Positions 23,362 to 25,048 of a stretch of DNA of 25,048 bases are shown one piece after another. Under the pieces are notes generated by a model, which ran no database searches, was not told the DNA's origin, and worked only from the letters and a program-made list of their open reading frames with translations. Origin of the DNA: a virus. How positions within the stretch are numbered: the stretch's first letter is position 1; every line of letters starts with the position of its first letter. The position numbers and the translations under genes are program-made. The stretch is from the IMG/VR virus record IMGVR_UViG_3300032157_000044, positions 1 through 25,048 of that record. The stretch is one strand, 5' to 3'.

Positions 23362-23372
23362 GGAGTGTGCCA
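23357..23372 (-). promoter_or_regulatory. Sigma-54 (RpoN)-like promoter of the late operon
   Basis: On the - strand TGGCACACTCCTTGCT matches the RpoN consensus TGGCACG-N4-TTGCW at all positions but the seventh (A for G), with correct GG-10-GC spacing. The predicted start is about 23346, giving a 70-nt leader before the small terminase gene. The location, immediately ahead of the morphogenesis operon, is what makes it credible. Confidence 0.5.
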
Positions 23373-23680
23373 TACTCTCAGAACTCAGTACCCAGCACCC
23401 GGCACCGAGTCCTCTTCTCCAAGTGCCCGGAACTAAGTCAAGACGTCTTAAAATCATCATTTTGTGTGCGCGAGGGGAGGTAAGGGTAAGTGAAGGGTGG
23501 CACGTTACCTGATAGGGAGGGGAGGGACGAAAAGCAGAGGAGCTGATCCCGGAGCTCAGGGTCCTTCGCGTCTCCGTGAGGAGAGCGAGGAGCTGAGCTC
23601 GTGGTACTAGGAGGGTGAGCACACTGCGCTCCGTGCTCGGTCCTTAGGGACGGAGCGAGGGGGAGTTTACGGACATGACA

Positions 23681-23701
23681 AAGCCCCGACATGCGGGGCT
23701 T
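23681..23701 (-). terminator. Intrinsic terminator downstream of the 45-aa membrane gene
   Basis: AAGCCCC (23681-23687) pairs with GGGGCTT (23695-23701) across a 7-nt loop. On the - strand the stem is followed by TGTCATG, a short T-containing tail. It lies 23 nt after the stop of the small gene at 23724-23861 and would separate its transcript from the terminase promoter. Confidence 0.55.
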
Positions 23702-23710
23702 GGGGGACTA

Positions 23711-23723
23711 ACGTGCTACAGAC
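23711..23723 (-). repeat. Isolated copy of the GTCTGTAGCACGT element
   Basis: The - strand reads GTCTGTAGCACGT, identical over 13 bases to the second and third units of the array at 24696-24838 (each preceded by G-T). It sits between the terminator at 23681 and the stop of the 45-aa gene, about 340 bp upstream of the late sigma-54-like promoter. Confidence 0.5.
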
Positions 23724-23861
23724 CTAGCGCTTGATCCTGCTGAGGAGCCACTCAAGACCGTTGAAGGCGTAGCAGATGGGGAGCAATGCTATACCAAGGA
23801 CCAGGAACCCGGTAAGCCCCAGATCCAGCAGGCGAAATATGAGTATGAACATGAACTCCAT
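23724..23861 (-). CDS. 45-residue membrane protein
   Basis: ATG 23861 to TAG 23724 encodes 45 residues, with AGGAG 8 nt before the start. The sequence is strongly hydrophobic (MEFMFILIFRLLDLGLTGFL, VLGIALLPICYAF) with a basic end (LLSRIKR), so it should span the membrane once or twice. It lies in the same direction between a UUCG terminator-like hairpin and an intrinsic terminator, which would give it a short transcript. Holin-like function is possible from size and topology, but there is no lysis gene next to it and I would not assign one. Confidence 0.6.
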   Translation of the reverse strand: MEFMFILIFRLLDLGLTGFLVLGIALLPICYAFNGLEWLLSRIKR

Positions 23862-23889
23862 CTGTGGTGCTCCTACGCTAGCGGTGGAA

Positions 23890-23907
23890 AGCCCCCCGAA
23901 GGGGGCT
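23890..23907 (-). terminator. UUCG-capped hairpin terminator after the VETVA-repeat gene
   Basis: On the - strand AGCCCCC-TTCG-GGGGGCT is a 7-bp stem with a UUCG loop, followed by TTCC. It starts 8 nt after the stop of the gene at 23916, so it is probably a partial terminator. Its sequence closely resembles the hairpin at 16283-16298. Confidence 0.6.
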
Positions 23908-23915
23908 AGGGGGGA

Positions 23916-24404
23916 TTAGGCTTCGACGGCTGGCGCTTCGACCGGGGCTTCGACGGCCGCTGGCGCTACGGTTTCGAACTTGGCTTGGAAAGTGCGGAGC
24001 CAGCCGGTTGGCGCCAGATTGCCGGGGGTGCGATTAGCCCCCTTGTGCCATGCCATTTCCGCCGCCAGTACATTGGCCAGCACTACCGGGCGCGGCTGGC
24101 CAATGCTAGCCTGCAAGGCCGCCAGAGCGGCAGCACGGGCCGTACCGGCACGCACGTTAGGGTTTGCACAGCCTACCAACACCGGCACGCTGGCGGGGCT
24201 TACAGCGCCTTGCGGGCTATGCGGCGCTACGGATTTGCGGGCCATGGTATTTTCGACCGTTTTGGCGTAGTTAGGCGCTGGGACCCAGACCGGGGCTTCG
24301 ACTGGCGCTGGCGGGCCTACAAGAACTTCGACCGGCGCTACGGTTTCGACAGCTACGGTTTCGACAGCTACGGTTTCGACTACTGCTTTATTGGACTTTG
24401 CCAT
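23916..24404 (-). CDS. Protein with VETVA repeats flanking a small central domain
   Basis: 162 residues from ATG 24404, where AAGGTG lies about 8 nt upstream. A longer frame to 24491 has no ribosome site. After MAKSNKAV come three VETVA repeats and Pro/Val/Glu-rich sequence (about 9-45). A central ordered part follows (about 48-140, including ARAAALAALQASIGQPRPVV, NVLAAEMAWHKGANRTP and LAPTGWLRTFQAKFETVAP), then another Ala/Pro/Val/Glu tail. The repeats correspond to 15-bp DNA repeats. I do not recognise the family. It is the first gene left of the sigma-54-like promoter region and may be expressed early or highly. Separate from the terminase operon because of two terminators. Confidence 0.6.
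   Translation of the reverse strand: MAKSNKAVVETVAVETVAVETVAPVEVLVGPPAPVEAPVWVPAPNYAKTVENTMARKSVAPHSPQGAVSPASVPVLVGCANPNVRAGTARAAALAALQASIGQPRPVVLANVLAAEMAWHKGANRTPGNLAPTGWLRTFQAKFETVAPAAVEAPVEAPAVEA
24337..24381 (+). repeat. 15-bp tandem repeats inside the VETVA coding region
   Basis: GCTACGGTTTCGACA occurs at 24337-24351 and 24352-24366, and with a final T at 24367-24381. A 14-base partial copy lies near the other end of the gene (23965-23978). The copies encode the VETVA units on the - strand. Such repeats can vary in number by slippage. Confidence 0.8.
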
Positions 24405-24459
24405 GATGATGCACCTTATAGTAAGTGGCCACTGGACCCTATGCCCTAGTGGTAGTACC

Positions 24460-24488
24460 ATTAAAACATGGTGAGTTTTCCAGTGCAA
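24460..24488 (-). promoter_or_regulatory. Weak sigma-70-like promoter for the VETVA-repeat gene
   Basis: On the - strand TTGCAC (24488-24483, 3/6) and TTTAAT (24465-24460, 5/6) have a 17-bp spacer. The start would be near 24453, 49 nt before ATG 24404. A 10-bp palindrome AGTGGCCACT (24424-24433) lies in the leader. Confidence 0.3.
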
Positions 24489-24511
24489 CAACTAGTTAGC
24501 TATATTGAACG

Positions 24512-24530
24512 CGTCTGTTATAACCAGACG
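24512..24530 (-). promoter_or_regulatory. Hairpin in the leader between sigma-54-like start and the first gene
   Basis: CGTCTG (24512-24517) and CAGACG (24525-24530) form a 6-bp stem with a 7-nt AT-rich loop, about 30 nt after the predicted leftward start near 24558. No T-tract follows on the - strand. Possible operator or leader structure. Confidence 0.3.
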
Positions 24531-24568
24531 TTTCGCCCCCCTTATACCCGCGATGCGCGCGCCCGCGT

Positions 24569-24584
24569 AGCAAATCCCGTGCCA
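24569..24584 (-). promoter_or_regulatory. Sigma-54 (RpoN) promoter, leftward
   Basis: On the - strand TGGCACGGGATTTGCT, preceded by T, matches the -24/-12 consensus YTGGCACG-N4-TTGCW at every fixed position. The predicted start is about 24558 and the first gene leftward begins at 24404. The repeat array at 24696-24838 lies 110-255 bp upstream, the usual distance for activator (bEBP) binding sites. Confidence 0.6.
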
Positions 24585-24638
24585 AGAACGTGGCCCGACG
24601 CACGCCGCTCGGTCCGGTGGGAGTGACGTGCTACATCT

Positions 24639-24654
24639 TGGCACGGCGCTTGCA
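24639..24654 (+). promoter_or_regulatory. Sigma-54 (RpoN) promoter, rightward copy 1
   Basis: TGGCACGGCGCTTGCA, preceded by T, agrees with YTGGCACG-N4-TTGCW at all fixed positions. Predicted start near 24665. No gene follows to the right within the window. Confidence 0.55.
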
Positions 24655-24668
24655 TGGTGCGTAGTTCT

Positions 24669-24684
24669 TGGCACGGCGCTTGCA
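24669..24684 (+). promoter_or_regulatory. Sigma-54 (RpoN) promoter, rightward copy 2
   Basis: The same 16-base sequence as copy 1, 30 bp further right. Predicted start near 24695, exactly where the five-unit repeat array begins. Tandem duplication of a consensus RpoN site is unusual. Confidence 0.55.
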
Positions 24685-24695
24685 TGGTACGGAAT

Positions 24696-24838
24696 CTGTG
24701 GCACGTGAGTGGTGAGCTTCAGTCTGTAGCACGTGAGTGGTGAGCTTCAGTCTGTAGCACGTGAGTGGTGAGCTTCAAGGGTCTGTGGCACGTGTCTGGT
24801 GAGCTTCAAACTCTGTACCACGTGTCTGGCGTGCTTCA
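24696..24838 (+). repeat. Five-unit 26-bp direct repeat array with GCACGT core
   Basis: Units start at 24696, 24724, 24752, 24783 and 24813 (spacings 28, 28, 31, 30; spacers 2-5 nt). The consensus is CTGTRGCACGTG, then AGT or TCT, then GGTGAGCTTCA. Units 2 and 3 are identical, and unit 5 is the most diverged (TACCACGTG, GGCGTGCTTCA). All contain the palindrome CACGTG. The first part (CTGTGGCACG) resembles the TCTTGGCACG of the adjacent sigma-54-like repeats and keeps their roughly 30-bp period. Possible activator-binding sites, decayed promoters or origin iterons. Confidence 0.9.
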
Positions 24839-25048
24839 ACTCGGGTGGACGCGACCGAATGAAATGAGCGCCCCCATGAGCGCCCGAAAGTCCATTTTGA
24901 TTGAGCTGAGGGCCGAGTTCTTAGTCCTGGGAGGTTGAAAAGAGGCGGAGGATTCCGCCCCCAAGTGTGCCGCGCCCGGCGCCAAAAATACACAATTACA
25001 GACTACACATTGCCCAAACCATTTTGCAAATGCACTATGCTCACTCCG

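Larger units (their letters stand above)
23275..23723. other. Non-coding stretch ahead of the terminase genes
   Basis: About 450 nt with no credible gene. It holds the sigma-54-like promoter at 23357-23372, a palindrome AAGACGTCTT near 23440-23449, a GTGGCACGT element at 23497-23505, and a G-run cluster GGGAGGGGAGGG (23515-23526). Also present are a direct repeat GAGGAGCTGA (23537-23546 and 23587-23596), an 8-bp inverted repeat CGCTCCGT/ACGGAGCG (23627-23634, 23650-23657), the terminator at 23681-23701 and a lone inverted copy of the GTCTGTAGCACGT element (23711-23723). Adjacent to terS, it is also a plausible place for a packaging recognition site. Confidence 0.6.
24636..24688 (+). repeat. 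Two 23-bp direct repeats, period 30 bp
   Basis: The 23-base unit starting TCTTGGCACGGCGCTTGCAT occurs at 24636-24658 and 24666-24688 without mismatch. An inverted 13-bp partner CCGTGCCAAGAAC lies at 24577-24589. Each copy contains a complete sigma-54-like promoter. Confidence 0.85.
24405..25048. other. Long non-coding control region at the right end
   Basis: About 640 nt without a credible gene on either strand. It contains a sigma-70-like site (24460-24488), a leader hairpin (24512-24530), the leftward sigma-54-like promoter (24569-24584), two rightward ones (24639-24684) and the five-unit repeat array (24696-24838). A small hairpin GGCGGA/TCCGCC (24944-24959) is also present, then AT-richer sequence to the edge. 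It looks like a divergent regulatory hub. Any gene driven to the right lies outside the window. A replication origin is an alternative reading of the repeats. Confidence 0.7.

Noticed and set aside
23302-23692. Leftward open frames of 84 and 106 codons in the non-coding stretch
   Set aside because: Pro/Ser/Leu-rich, overlapping each other, without ribosome sites, and overlapping promoter and terminator-like signals.
24696-24838. Repeat array as a CRISPR
   Set aside because: Spacers are only 2-5 nt and units diverge from each other. No cas gene is present.
24864-24943. Rightward frame of about 24 codons beginning ATGAGCGCC
   Set aside because: Downstream of the rightward promoters but without a ribosome site and ending quickly. 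Not supportable as a gene.
24492-24993. Leftward 70- and 72-codon frames over the repeats
   Set aside because: They run through direct repeats and promoter-like sites, lack ribosome sites, and have Arg/Ser/His-rich composition typical of GC-rich non-coding DNA.

Overview
The window is part of a tailed bacteriophage genome (Caudoviricetes) with podovirus-type, P22-like morphogenesis genes. The host is probably a gammaproteobacterium, most likely Pseudomonas. This rests on the style of the tail-fibre N-terminus, the HK97/P22-like order of virion genes, and several near-consensus RpoN (sigma-54) promoter sequences. It is inference, because no host gene is present.

Left part (1-5543, + strand): the 3' end of an unknown gene is followed by a tightly packed five-gene cluster (243-3572). 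It encodes a TAGT-like glycosyltransferase, a helix-hairpin-helix protein of the aGPT-PPlase/HMUDK_hel/ADDT superfamily, a thymidylate-synthase-fold enzyme that is probably a dUMP hydroxymethylase, an HD phosphohydrolase of the YfbR type, and an Nmad1/DUF1599 protein. Together these are the expected parts of a thymine-hypermodification pathway. The phage would make 5-hydroxymethyl-dUMP, remove competing host nucleotide, and decorate the base in DNA. Next come several very small genes (two coiled-coil/TM miniproteins flanking a zinc ribbon), then two genes for Sec-exported low-complexity proteins preceded by a sigma-70-like promoter. A strong hairpin terminator at 5563-5588 separates these from the convergent late genes.

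Middle and right part (23274 down to 5597, - strand): a single collinear morphogenesis operon. It runs small terminase, large terminase, portal, zinc-ribbon protein, scaffold, major capsid protein, two head-associated proteins, head-tail adaptor, tail hub/nozzle, GNAT-like protein, four internal virion/ejection candidates, and a long tail fibre. Many junctions are ATGA or 1-10 nt, so translational coupling is likely. The major capsid gene is the exception. It has a 130-nt leader with its own sigma-70-like promoter and a perfect 13-bp hairpin that contains its ribosome binding site.

Right end (23275-25048): mostly non-coding, with a 45-codon membrane-protein gene and a VETVA-repeat protein gene. 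It holds four sequences with the -24/-12 architecture of sigma-54 promoters: two identical tandem copies pointing right, one pointing left towards 24404, and one pointing left about 70 nt upstream of the terminase genes. Beside them lies a 26-bp repeat present five times (24696-24838), with GCACGT-type cores. This suggests a divergent, RpoN-dependent control region for the phage's late genes and is the most unusual feature of the window. No integrase, polymerase, endolysin, tRNA, CRISPR array or insertion sequence was recognised here.
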